A DNA stretch of 64,000 nucleotides from Clarkia xantiana subsp. parviflora (lineage: Eukaryota; Streptophyta; Magnoliopsida; Myrtales; Onagraceae). Below are positions 1 through 9,999 of the stretch, one piece after another. A program made the translations under genes and the position numbers. The notes below the pieces were generated by a model. The model had not been told where the DNA came from, did no database searches, and saw nothing but the letters and a program-made list of their open reading frames with translations. Location: the NCBI GenBank assembly GCA_036873135.1, contig JAPTYO010000010.1, forward strand, positions 18,407,772-18,471,771, written 5' to 3'. The stretch's first letter is position 1, and every line of letters starts with the position of its first letter.

Positions 1-610
1 TTATATTAGTTTTAATTAGGTGATTTAGATATAGTTTAAGTAAATCTTAATATTTATTTTATTATATTTTTATTTATTATTATATTAGATTTAATTAGGT
101 AATTTAAATATAATTGGTTAAATTTAATTTGGTTGAATATTTAAGTGTTCAAATAATTATGTATATGTTGAATATATATTAGGTTGTGTATATATCATGT
201 TAGGTAATTTTGGGTTCTAAATTTCGTGTTAATTATGAGTTATAGATCACAATTAGTTTTAGACTTATGTTTATAGTTGATAATAATTTTTGCATATGAA
301 AGTAATTAAATTTTGACATCGTTAGATTAATTTGAATAATATATATATATATATATATAAAATATAAAGTTGGCAAATAAGTAAATTGAATACCGAAATT
401 GCGTAATAAGAAAATTGTTTTTTTTTTAAACTCGTAATAGAACCTTCAAACTCAAATTTCTAATCGTAGACCGATTCAAAACCTAAGTGTTTAATTTTTT
501 ATTTTCTTAGGTAATTTAGAATTCTAGTTAGCCTTAATTAACTAGTGGCGACTCTTTCAAAATTCACGTTTTCAAAACGTAATCGCCGTAGGTCAAATTT
601 ATGTCTGACA
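1..610 (+). mobile_element. 3' part of an Ogre/TatIV-like LTR
   Basis: The sequence is A+T rich up to position 610, where it ends in CA directly before a primer-binding-site-like motif. A short internal echo of that motif, TGGCGACTC, lies about 65 bases earlier (546-555), an arrangement I recall from Ogre-type LTRs. The left end of the LTR lies outside the window, so start and target duplication cannot be checked. No protein is encoded. The Ogre/TatIV label is inferred from the LTR-PBS junction only; another Tat lineage is possible. Confidence 0.5.
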
Positions 611-1035
611 ATTTGGCGACTCTGTTGGGATATTGAGGGTTCAGACTCTTTATATTTGCTTATTTTCCATATTTTAATTTTTTTATATTTGAATTTTTTA
701 TTCTAACTTGGTTTTTTTTTTGTTTGTGATTTCACGTGTGTAATTAATTTTTTTATTATGACTGACTATTTTTCTTTCTTGATAAGTATTATTTGAATTC
801 GCACACACATACACACACTTTAGTCTAATTCCCAAAATGCCTAAAACCCAGGGGGACTAGGAATCCCGGAGGTTTAGTACGGTACGACCGGAGCGGCTGG
901 GCCGCCGGTTCGACTCCGAAAAACTCCACTCGCTTGTGAAGGTCTTGTGATCCTTATGATGAGGGGAGGAAACCACCTTGTCGGGAGCCTATCAGTGGAA
1001 CCTACCTTGTAGAGCAAAGCCACACTTTTTTTAGA
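611..1035 (+). other. tRNA-Arg-type primer-binding site and leader of the Ogre-like element
   Basis: Positions 613-630 read TGGCGACTCTGTTGGGA, the type of motif that in Ogre elements pairs with the 3' end of tRNA-Arg to prime minus-strand DNA synthesis. From about 850 to 1020 lies a markedly more G+C-rich block without a long reading frame, as expected for a 5' leader. No gag or pol sequence follows before other repeats begin, so this is the head of a truncated or rearranged element. Confidence 0.5.
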
Positions 1036-1045
1036 CCCCTAACAT

Positions 1046-1985
1046 GTCATTTTTATCCATGTTTTTGTAAAAAGATTATCAGGTAAACTGTAGGTTTTTT
1101 TTCTAACTGTGTAACTTTTATTTCTAAGCATGCATCCTGCATTTAAAAAAAAATCATATTTGCAGCATGTCTCTTATGTAGAATTTTCATTTTCGATTAC
1201 CTAAATTTTTGTTCTAAACATGCGTTTCATGGACATTATTTTAAAAAACTCTTTTAGGTAAGTTGTAACTTTTGTTAGTGCATCATACATGCATTACTTA
1301 ATAAAAAAAAATATTTTAGAAAAAATTGTGACTCCTCTTTAGCTATTAGAGCTTCTAATTATGAACGTGCATTCCATATGCATCATTTCAAAAACTCTTT
1401 ACCTGAATTATTTTATTTTTAATAATGCATCCAATATGAATTAATTAAAAAAATTAGATAAATCGTAAGCTCTCTTAGTTTTAGGGCTATTTTGTTTAAA
1501 AAAAACATTTTACCTGAATTTTTTAATCAAAGACATGCATCTCATATGCATTATTTTTTAAAAATACCTTTCAGGTAAATTGTAATTTTTCTTAGTCGTA
1601 AACTTTTATTTTTAAGTTTGCATCTTATTTTTGTGCTTCTCATATGCATTATTTTCAACAAAAAAAAAATCTTTTCATCTTAATTTTAATTTTGAGCAAG
1701 CAATATGCATTTTTTCCCTCGTTAAAAATAATAATAATAATAATAAACTTTTCAGGTAATTTGTTAGCTTTCTTAACTGTAGAACTTTCATTTCAAGTAT
1801 GCATCTCATGAGCATTATTTTAGGAAAAATGATTTGTACATAGATTGTACACATTCTTAGTCGTAGAACTTTTAATTTTAAACATGCATCGCATTTGCAT
1901 TATTTTTTTAAAAAATTCACCTGAAATCATAAGTTCACCCCTAAAAACAAAACTTACATTTTTCCAAAGCTTCTGATACCGCTAT
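1046..1985 (+). repeat. degenerate tandem repeats, unit about 85-100 bp
   Basis: A core of the form CATGCATCTCATATGCATTA recurs about ten times, each time followed by a run of A or T, an AGGTAAATTGTAA-like segment and TTAGTCGTAGAACTTTTA-like text. Clear cores lie near 1131, 1220, 1285, 1365, 1425, 1533, 1638, 1700, 1798 and 1883. Copies are diverged, with many length changes in homopolymers. The array lies where the coding part of the Ogre-like element would be expected. No coding potential is seen. Confidence 0.7.
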
Positions 1986-2079
1986 AGTATTTGTAGACTG
2001 GACTGGCAAAAGTCCAGAAACAAAAAATCAATTTTAAAGTTTGAAATTTTTGCACTTCTATATATATATATATAGTACT

Positions 2080-2749
2080 TAGGGCGGAGCATAAGACCTG
2101 ACTAACCCGAAGTCCCGAGGAACCCGTCCCGAGCCCGTCTCGAAAAGTCCGTCCCGAAGTTGTGCCCGAGCCCGTATTGGAGGGACTTTTACTCCCAACT
2201 AGGGATCGGGCTACGGCTAGGGATTTAAAAAAAAAAAAAGTCCTGTAAGTCCCGAATTTCCCTAGTTACTTACCCTAATTCAACATTTTATAACTTAAAT
2301 AAATAATCTAACTATACTTAAACTAAAGGAATATAAAATAAAATAAAACGCACATTGCCTAATAGCTAGTAAGTAGTAACTGTAAGTATTAGTATTACTA
2401 TCGTAGCCACAGCCCACAACTGGAATGCTAGTGTTAGTGTTGTAGAACTTGATCTACGTGTGTGAACTTGATGAATGTATTTGTGAACTTGATGTATGTG
2501 TTCGTTAACTTGATGAATGTTTGAACTTGAACTTGTATTTTGAGTTTGAACTAGATTTATTATCAAACTTATATGTAAACGGGTTGTCCCTATCCCGTCC
2601 CGAATTAGAAAAGTTCCGACCAAGTCGAGACATTTTCAGATGTTTAACTTAGGACTAGGGCTAGGAACAGTAGTAGAAAATCCCGAAAACTAGGGCTAGG
2701 GACATTTCCTGAAAAAAAATCCCGCCCGTTTATCCCGCGCTCACCCCTA
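2080..2749. mobile_element. Non-autonomous hAT-type DNA transposon with intact 8-bp target duplication
   Basis: The left end reads TAGGGCGGAGC and the right end, read inward on the other strand, TAGGGGTGAGC, giving imperfect 11-bp terminal inverted repeats (9 of 11 match). Both ends are flanked by the identical 8-bp sequence ATAGTACT (2072-2079 and 2750-2757), the duplication length made by hAT transposases. Subterminal regions contain repeated CCCG and GTCCCGA motifs in opposite orientations, typical of hAT transposase-binding regions. The interior holds four or five short GAACTTGATGAATGT-like repeats (about 2445-2545). No transposase domain is recognisable, so at 670 bp this copy would need a transposase in trans. 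Confidence 0.85.
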
Positions 2750-2757
2750 ATAGTACT

Positions 2758-3060
2758 TAAGCCCTTACATGAACCAGCCATTTCCGTCAACGATATTTCG
2801 AATTGCTTTGAGGCAGCCAGCACTGAAATTCCGAAAAATGAAGAACTAAGTGGAAAATTGTTAGTATTGCACGAATGATACTAAATTTTTAAAGTTTCAC
2901 GAACCAAAAATAACGGGGGTAAAAACCACATCATTGATTATAATGCAAGCACCAAATAGTGCCAAGAAAAGCATGAGATAGTGACTGCTTCAGTGCTTTT
3001 CAAGGGTTCTCATGGCTAGTGACGATTCGACCTTGTCTTTAGAAGGGCTCGGGGGCTCTA
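2758..3060. other. unassigned intergenic sequence
   Basis: Ordinary A+T-rich sequence between the hAT element and the CACTA end. No reading frame, RNA gene or repeat was recognised. Confidence 0.5.
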
Positions 3061-3260
3061 CACTATTGGAGATAAGGCAATTACCGATAAAAATAATTTT
3101 CGTCGGTAAAATTTGTGTCGGTAAATGTTACATATACCGAAAAAAAATTATTATTCATCGGAAATTCAAATTATTACCGACGTAATTTGTTTTCCTCGGT
3201 ATTATTAAATTTTACCGACGAAAATTTAATTTTTGTCGGTGAAAACAATATGTATTACCC
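3061..3260 (+). mobile_element. one terminus of a CACTA (EnSpm/CMC) transposon
   Basis: The sequence opens with CACTATTGGAGATAAGGC, a typical CACTA terminal inverted repeat. It is followed by at least eight copies, in both orientations, of a subterminal motif ACCGACGAAAA or its complement TCGTCGGTAA. Such alternating subterminal repeats bind the TnpA/TnpD-type transposase in this superfamily. No matching opposite end could be paired within the window and no transposase is visible, so this is a truncated or one-ended remnant. The bases before it (CTA, 3058-3060) could be one copy of the 3-bp duplication. Confidence 0.75.
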
Positions 3261-3924
3261 TAAACCCTAATTTGAGACTTACCGCATAAATAATCATGCA
3301 ATAAGCGAGATATACGAAATATTACATTTTATTCATATATGAAAAACTATTGCACTAACCTTTTAGTAGCACTCTTTTATGCATGGTTGACATGTGAATT
3401 TCTTGTTATTCAAAACATACGAGCTAACTCAATATCACTTAATGAACACTTTAAAGTAGTCTCATAAATATTGAGTTATCTCTATTCATCCTTCAGGTCT
3501 TTAATCTTGCTCCAAAAATTAGCCAACTCAAACTTCTACAAACTCTACAGCTCAAATCTTAATGGTTGTAGGTTTGTACATACGAGTGACTTATTACATA
3601 ATCATCCACAAAACTTCATAATTTTCTTTCTTTACTGTTTGTGGAATAAGACAATATTATTCGCATAAACTTAATATTTCCTCTATTATATTGTGTTTAT
3701 ACTTTATGATTTGACTTTCTACTTAAGTTTTGTACCCGTAAGGATATTATTTAATTGTGTTAAGTCAGAACCTAGCAACTTCAGTGGAACCTGACTTACA
3801 CGGTTTAGAAAGTCAATTTTATTAAACACAATAACAGAACATACATGTGAATTAACTATAATATCTGCAAATTACATACTTCCTCATTCATAAAATAAGC
3901 TAATATACATTCAGCTAATCATTT
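3261..3924. other. unassigned A+T-rich sequence
   Basis: No gene recognised. A 65-codon plus-strand frame at 3471-3668 has no family resemblance and A+T-biased composition, and I treat it as chance. The segment may be interior sequence of the CACTA remnant or distal leader of the minus-strand copia element further right. Confidence 0.4.
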
Positions 3925-4190
3925 AAAGTATATCATAATCGACCTTTGGGCAACAACTATAATATACTATCATTAAGTAAATGCCAATTAGTAAATAAAC
4001 TGTTATAGATTCATATAATCAATAAGAGTGTATTATAAACGACATTTGGGCAACGACTATAATACACTAATCTTAATTAAATGCCATAACATTATTTGGA
4101 AATCATCAAAGTATACTATAACCGGCATTTGGACAACAGCTATAATACACGAATCTTAATTCAATTCCATAACATTATTGGACAATTAAA
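3925..4190. repeat. three tandem copies, unit about 80-100 bp, core with TTTGGGCAAC
   Basis: Units begin near 3925, 4025 and 4108. Each contains GTATAYTATAAYCG, then CATTTGGGCAAC, CTATAATACACTAAT and AATGCCATAACATTATT. A partial fourth core lies near 4295. Together with the second repeat family just to the right they form a noncoding zone. I interpret this as leader of the minus-strand copia-type element whose PBS is at 7547-7559. Confidence 0.65.
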
Positions 4191-4398
4191 GAAAATCTCT
4201 GGTTAAATATATAAGTTATCTTTGGATATACAAATATATAGAACCAAAAGATCTTAATTATCCCATCATGTTTACTGGTTATAGAAAGCGATTCACATTT
4301 GGGCAAATCCTAAAATTCTAGTAACTAGTAAATGTCAATTTATCCAATCATGTATACAGTAGTAGACATTTCATTATAATCATGGATAAATGACAATT

Positions 4399-4849
4399 GT
4401 ATTATATGCATGAAATAAATAAACATTCTAGATTAGCCACTTTGGTGACAATAATCTACTTAAAATACAAGTTCATGCATATAATTATTGATCTTTCTTT
4501 AGACATTACTATTGTATTATACGCAAGAAGCAGATAAACATTATAGATTAGCCACTTTGGTGACAATAACCTACTTAAAATACATGTTCATGCATAATTG
4601 ATTTTCTTTAGGCATGACAACACATTATAGTTCTGTAACTTTGGTGACTAGAAACTAACCATAAAGTCATGTTGATAGTAATGTCCCACTAAACCATAAC
4701 CTTATCATTCTAGTTCAATCACTTTGGTGATTAGAAACTAACTATAAAGTCATGATGACCGTAAATGCCTCATTCATGCATAACATTATCATTCTAGTTA
4801 AATCATGTTGGTGATTATAACCAATTTTAAAGTCATGCATATGGCCTTA
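4399..4849. repeat. five tandem copies, unit about 60-110 bp, core with CACTTTGGTGA
   Basis: Units begin near 4399, 4515, 4623, 4705 and 4789. The shared order is ATTCTAGTT or ATTCTAGATTAGC, then CACTTTGGTGA, a stretch with ACTTAAAAT or CTAACTATAAAGTC, and TTCATGCATAA. The first two units are longer and most alike. On the minus strand the core reads TCACCAAAGTG. No coding potential is seen. Confidence 0.7.
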
Positions 4850-6489
4850 AAGAAATATTTCAATAACTAAATATAACCCGATCTCATAATGGTTATCATG
4901 ATAGTATTGAAACATCACTAGAAAACATTAGGTTTAGCTAAAATAAAATATTTTAACCGATAAAGTTTATGGTTTTACACCATAAAACTATAATTTTCAT
5001 TAGTGATTAGCGGAAGCAATTATCAAGGAAAACTTATATCCTCCATCATGATTGATAATCCAATTAAAACTTTACGTTCATAAAAAGAAACACTAATTTC
5101 AATCAAAACTGAAAACTTAATTCAGATTCTTAGCTAAACTAATAGCTTATACATCATTATTGAAACATAATCAACCCTTAATTTCAAATTAGAATCACAT
5201 AATCTAATATGCTATTCATTCATCACTCATGCATAAATAACAACATCATCATGCTTTAGAATTCATAAACACATGCATGGGAGTAATTTTACAGTATCAT
5301 TAACATACCTCAAATTTATCATTCATGTGTTTGTTTAGACTATTATAACCATAAGATTCTAATCACCACTAAAGCACGTGATGAACAAAATAGTAAGCTC
5401 TGAATTGATCACTTTAGCAACCATTATCAAGATACTATACATGCTAGTACGAGTTGTTCTTAAGATTTGCAAACAACGTAATTGCAAACTTAAACAACAT
5501 AATTAAAATGATCTAGCATGCTAATATCATCAGTTATATAAAAGAGGGAGAGTATACATACGTGAAATTCCGGAAGCGCTCCAATCAGCAAATTCTCACA
5601 TACGTACGTGATCATATTCATCCATGTGCAGTTCGTGGACAATAAAGAAAATCAGCTTCAATTCGAACTGCTAGGTAGCCGTCCAATAATCCAAGATCGG
5701 ACCACTCCGGCGATAAATTGGAATGCAACGCCTCGTTCCACCCATTACATAGACAATAATTTGTGCATCAACAAAGATCATAAAAAAGAAAAGAGATCAT
5801 TGTATTAAAGGAGATGGTCAATTCAGTCTGTTTTCAAAATCACAATTCCATGGCTAAACCGGCCGAATTCGATTATGATTGAACACAATTCCATGTAAAG
5901 ACAAATCATTTCATCACCAAAGTATGTGGGTTTAACCAATTCCACAGCAAGATACAAATTACAGATTAAATCACGTGACTTGAATTAAAATCCATTGGGT
6001 GGTTCCATTAGGCGGTTCCAAGTCCATAAGCAGTTTAAATTCCCACTGATTGATAATCGGCTAACAATTCTACCGATTGATTAACATATACGGCAGAGCA
6101 GTTATAAAATAAGTAAGAGTGAGTCTACGGTACGGGGCCCCCGTTTTTCTCCATAAAACAGAGTCCAATTAGGAGATTACACATTGGCTGATTCTATCAA
6201 CAGAAAAATGGTTGACTTACACCGTATAAAACTTCTGTATTTTAAGTTATACAGATAGCAGGTTAAGTTTAGTTAAGTTCTTTTTTTCTTTTTTATCAAA
6301 TTTGGTTGGATTGAACACTTCAAAAAAAAAAAAAAACACTTCAAAATTTTCTTTCTTTATTTAAGAAGATTATACAATTGATTAATCCATCTTTTAATTG
6401 GAAAAAAAAATATAAAATCACTCTTTTAAATGTTTTTTTTTGGCAAAAAAAAAGTTTATTTATTTTTATTATATAGATATCTTTATATA
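4850..6489. other. noncoding stretch, probable element leader
   Basis: No gene, RNA gene or repeat family recognised. Short open frames such as 5608-5808 have no recognisable product. If the PBS at 7547-7559 belongs to the same element, this stretch is part of its long untranslated leader on the minus strand. Confidence 0.4.
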
Positions 6490-6985
6490 ATATAATGGTA
6501 ATAAATTGCTACCTGAACTTTCATTTTTTTAAATTGACTTTCTGAACTTTCAATTTTTGAGCAAATTGGTACATCTATTTCAATTTTCGTCGAATTGGAT
6601 AGATATTGAGCATGTTTTCACAACGGGTGGTCTTTTCATGTGTACTCAAGATGAATTCAATTATAAATTGCAAGAATTGCAATAAAATACATTCAATTGG
6701 GTGCTCAATTGAAAAGCACTATTCGAATTGGACGAAAGTCCAATTGAGCATCCAATTGAAGGTATTTCGTTGCAATACTCTTCATTTATGTTCGAAGCCA
6801 TCTTAGGTACAGATGAAAAGACTACATGTTGCGGAAACATGTTTATTTTCTAAGGAAATTAAAATACATATGTAACAATTTGCTCAAAAATTAAAAGTCC
6901 GGGTATCTAATTTTTTTAAAAAAATGAAATTCAGGTAGCAATACATTGGCCAAAGTTGAGGTAGCAGCAATTTGTTTAATTAACC
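6490..6985. mobile_element. foldback MITE with long terminal inverted repeats
   Basis: The left arm (about 6500-6600) reads AAATTGCTACCTGAACTTTC, then a T-run and AATTTTTGAGCAAATTG. The right arm, read on the other strand from about 6980 to 6865, gives the same order: TTGCTACCTGAATTTC, T-run, TTTGAGCAAATTG. The right arm has an extra roughly 30-bp duplicated segment at its outer end. Between the arms are shorter inverted pieces around CAATTGGGTGCTCAATTG. No protein is encoded. Long terminal inverted repeats suggest a MULE-type or foldback MITE; a target duplication could not be fixed, so the ends are approximate. Confidence 0.6.
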
Positions 6986-7546
6986 CTAATATAAATATAT
7001 ACATTATAATCTACGGAAGTATTGCATCAATATTGATCGCTTAGAAATCAGTTCAAAACTATATGAATAGAGGAAGATAGTGTACAATTCGTTTCTTGAC
7101 AATTGTATCACAACCATTTGTGGATAAAAACCTGATATTCAAGAGCAACGGTGCTTGAAAATCTTAGGATAGGTTTAGGGTTAGTTTCCTAGGAAAAGTA
7201 AAGATTACTGCAGTGAAAAGAAAAAGTTAACTAGGGTTAAATTTGAAAAAGAAGAAAAAGAAACGGTTAATGAGAGAATAATGTTATGTATGTCATACCC
7301 ACCAAAATCTTGCAATCATTAATTACGTGTCATCTCCTAAGTGGTCTCCGTTTTTTCATCAAAAAAAGGGGCCTCCTTAGCTAAGTATTTTTCAATAAGT
7401 AATCCATAAACAATTTCATACAACTCTCCACGATTGATCCAATTCACCATAACAAGTGCAATTCGTACGTATCAAACCGATTACGAAGCCAAACTCTAAA
7501 CCACGATGATCAATAATCCCATCATAAATGCATAATCAAGAATACA
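6986..7546. other. noncoding stretch next to a minus-strand primer-binding site
   Basis: No gene recognised. It contains short A-rich runs near 7210-7270. By position it is the start of the untranslated leader (minus strand) of the copia-type element whose LTR begins at 7562. Confidence 0.4.
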
Positions 7547-7559
7547 GGCTCTGATACCA
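7547..7559 (-). other. initiator-tRNA-Met primer-binding site of a copia-type element
   Basis: On the minus strand the sequence reads TGGTATCAGAGCC, the motif used by most plant Ty1/copia elements to pair with the 3' end of initiator tRNA-Met. It sits two bases inside an LTR end (TCTAACA on the minus strand), as expected for a genuine LTR-PBS junction. Confidence 0.85.
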
Positions 7560-7900
7560 CATGTTAGATTTACAAATCCTGATTGCCAGGATCTTGATCA
7601 TGTTTTATGAGGGAAAATGTATAGAGAGGAATGACTTACCCGGTATCGATTTCGATTCCTCCGATCTTCCTAGACTGACGATTCGCTTCTCTATGGAACG
7701 GTTCTACTTCTCTCCCTTGTCCATTCTTTCTGTCATAGACCAGTTGATGGAGAACTGCTATTTCTCCAGTCACCGTCACTGGTAGGGAGAGAGGACCGTT
7801 TATAATATTAACCATTTAATCTGGTACGTCCATCAAATAACTAATTGAACGATCTAGATTAAATACATTCCATAAAGACATAGATTGATATAATATAATA

Positions 7901-9683
7901 CTAGGTGCTGACCCCGCGCTACGCGCGGGGCGCGACGTGTTAAACTACAAACAATAAAATGTATGAAAAAAATTTAAGTTTCTAAGCTCTCTAGTCTCAC
8001 GCACAACGTGGGGTTGTTAGTTAAAAAAAATTGACAAAAAGAAGATAACTATTTAAGTTTGAACTTTATGTAGACACATTTTTTTTTTTTGTATAAATAG
8101 ACAATTTTTTTTTTTAGCTGAAAAGACAATTTACTTATTAGTAGTGATAAAAAAAATAATTAAAGATCAGGTTGTATATCTATTTGTTTGAATTGGATGA
8201 AATAATCATTTGTATGAAATGTTCCACTTTAATTTATATATATTTATTACAATATTTTTCATTCTGAATATTATAGTTTAAAAATTATATCCTTAAAGTA
8301 TTTATGTAAAAATTTTGAAAATATAATATAATACTTTTAATATTCTGAAGTAGGAAGAGACCTAACCAAATGCAATACATATACGTTATTCGATGAAATC
8401 ATTGATATGCAGCAATGTCTGTTTTCAGAACCAGAGCATCTGCATTCTATTTCTCAATTATTAATCTCCCTAAACATAGTGCAACTAACCTCATCTAATC
8501 GACACAGACAAATGACTAACATATGCTGCATCTCTTGACTTCATTTTTTAGTAGAAACTATGGAAATGATTGAGGTCGGTCAGTGAGGCTGCTGAGGCTC
8601 TACCTTTAGCTTCATCTATGGTCTATTCTACATCACGGCGGCAGGCTCTAGCTTCATCTTTAGTCTTTCCCCGGCGAGTTCATCAAGCTCCTCCAACGCT
8701 GCTACAACCACCATTACTCCATCTTCTCCTTGCCACCGACCTCATGGACTCACCCACCACCACCTCCTACATTGCTTCGTAATGCACTGTGGCCTAAATA
8801 TGAGTTTGAACCCCCAGATCTGGGTTTATGAACCGAGATCTAAATCACCAACGTTGGTGGGATCTGGAACCGAGTTGAAGTCTGTCGGAGATGGATCGGC
8901 GGAAGCAGAGGGACCTGGAGAAAGCCTGCAAATTTCAAGTGTCGTAAAGAAAAAAAAGGCGAGAGCTTCGTGACCGATCCCCGGACCTAGAAAACTCATA
9001 TCTTGTCGACTTAACCCATATTTGAGCGCTTTGGGTTCGATCTCGGACCTATAAATCGTAGATCTAGGTCGATTGGGCTCAGATCCAAGGAAGGGGATGA
9101 AGATGAACTTAAAAATGAGTGCATGTATATGACCCGTGCATGTAATGAAGAGGTTTGCCTTACTTCGTAACAAATTGTAGTGTTAATTGCAATTATCTCC
9201 TTTCTCCTTTCATTTGATAATTCTAGATCATGTATACAGGTGGCTAATCTTGATTTGAAGCAAGAAACATCAGTTGAGAATGGAGATATTATATGCTTTA
9301 GTATATATTCTTTCGATGATCTTTTTGTACATCATGAGTTTGCTCTGTGTCTTTATATAATTTTACACGTTCAAAACAACTAAATTAAAGATGTGATTTA
9401 AATATTTCTTAGACGTTAAATATTGAAGATGTAACCGACGATCTGAAATAAAGATCGAAGATGCATATATTAGAGAGATGGAGCGGCACAAAAGAGAGAT
9501 GAGGATGAGAGCTTTAATTTTTTTTTTTTTTTGCTTTTGTGTAAATTGAAAAATTAATGATGTTATGGCAATATCTTATTGGCCACTTATGATTAGGTGT
9601 CAACATCAGAAAACCCTTCCATGTTGATGTGTCATTATCAGAAAAGTCTTTCCTCTCTCCTCTTCCCTTATATATTATATAGA
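7901..9683 (-). mobile_element. Non-autonomous Helitron with complete 5' and 3' termini
   Basis: On the minus strand the element starts with TC followed by TATATAATATATAAGGG (from 9683) and ends with a perfect 8-bp-stem hairpin, CCCCGCGC-TAC-GCGCGGGG (7912-7930). Seven bases later comes the terminal CTAG (7904-7901). The flanking host bases are A on the 5' side and T on the 3' side, the A|T insertion preference of Helitrons. No Rep or helicase domain is present, so at 1783 bp it is non-autonomous. The interior has a G+C-richer block (about 8570-9130) with short open frames on both strands that match nothing I know; it may be a captured host fragment. Confidence 0.88.
8570..9130. other. G+C-richer block inside the Helitron, possible captured fragment
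   Basis: This block stands out from the surrounding A+T-rich Helitron body. It has plus-strand frames of 70 codons (8570-8782) and 63 codons (8782-8973) and a minus-strand frame of 115 codons (8826-9173), none with a recognisable domain. Helitrons often capture host gene pieces, so this could be an exon or promoter fragment, but nothing in the sequence identifies a source. Confidence 0.35.
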
Positions 9684-9763
9684 TAATATAATTAATACAT
9701 TATTCAATATATCTATATTCATTAATATTATCTGGTCACACAATTAGAATATATATTGTAACA

Positions 9764-9999
9764 TTAAATATATATTCTTATTTATACAATAATGATAGAA
9801 CGTGTGTAAACATAAATAAAGAAACCAATCCGGCCAACACGAGACCAAGACCTTACTGGGAAGGAACTAGGAAGCCAATAACAGATGAACCTAAATGGCA
9901 CGTGGGAATTAGGAAATGAAAAAATCATAAAGATGGATGCAAATGCAAGTTTAAATTATTGTCTAGAGAGTGGCACTGGCACAAAGATGTGAGAGCTAG
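9764..9999 (-). other. 3' flank of the cytochrome b5 gene
   Basis: This is 236 bp between the outer end of the copia LTR and the cytochrome b5 stop codon. It probably contains the 3' untranslated region and polyadenylation signals of the gene, since AATAAA-like strings occur on both strands in this A+T-rich DNA. No transposon sequence is recognisable here. Confidence 0.5.

Larger units (their letters stand above)
7562..9763 (-). mobile_element. 5' LTR of a minus-strand copia-type element, split by a Helitron
   Basis: Read on the minus strand, the LTR starts TGTTACAATATA at 9763 and ends AATCTAACA at 7562, next to the primer-binding site. The inverted ends are TGTTA and TAACA. Without the Helitron at 7901-9683 it is about 420 bp. 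The second LTR and all coding sequence of this element were not found, so it is a truncated element or large non-autonomous derivative. The left LTR half carries a more G+C-rich segment (7640-7800) ending in a GGTAGGGAGAGAGGACC motif. Confidence 0.65.

Noticed and set aside
4917..5006. A tiny 90-bp CACTA-type MITE (CACTAGAAAA ... TTTTCATTAGTG)
   Set aside because: Only the outermost bases are inverted repeats, the 3-bp flanks (CAT and ATT) do not match, and no subterminal repeats are present.
5608..7785. Several 60-75 codon frames between the CACTA end and the copia LTR
   Set aside because: Lengths are as expected by chance, codon use is unremarkable, and the sequence is better explained as an untranslated leader and a MITE.
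8570..9173. Host gene inside the Helitron
   Set aside because: Three short frames on opposite strands with no recognisable domain or splice structure; listed only as a possible captured fragment.
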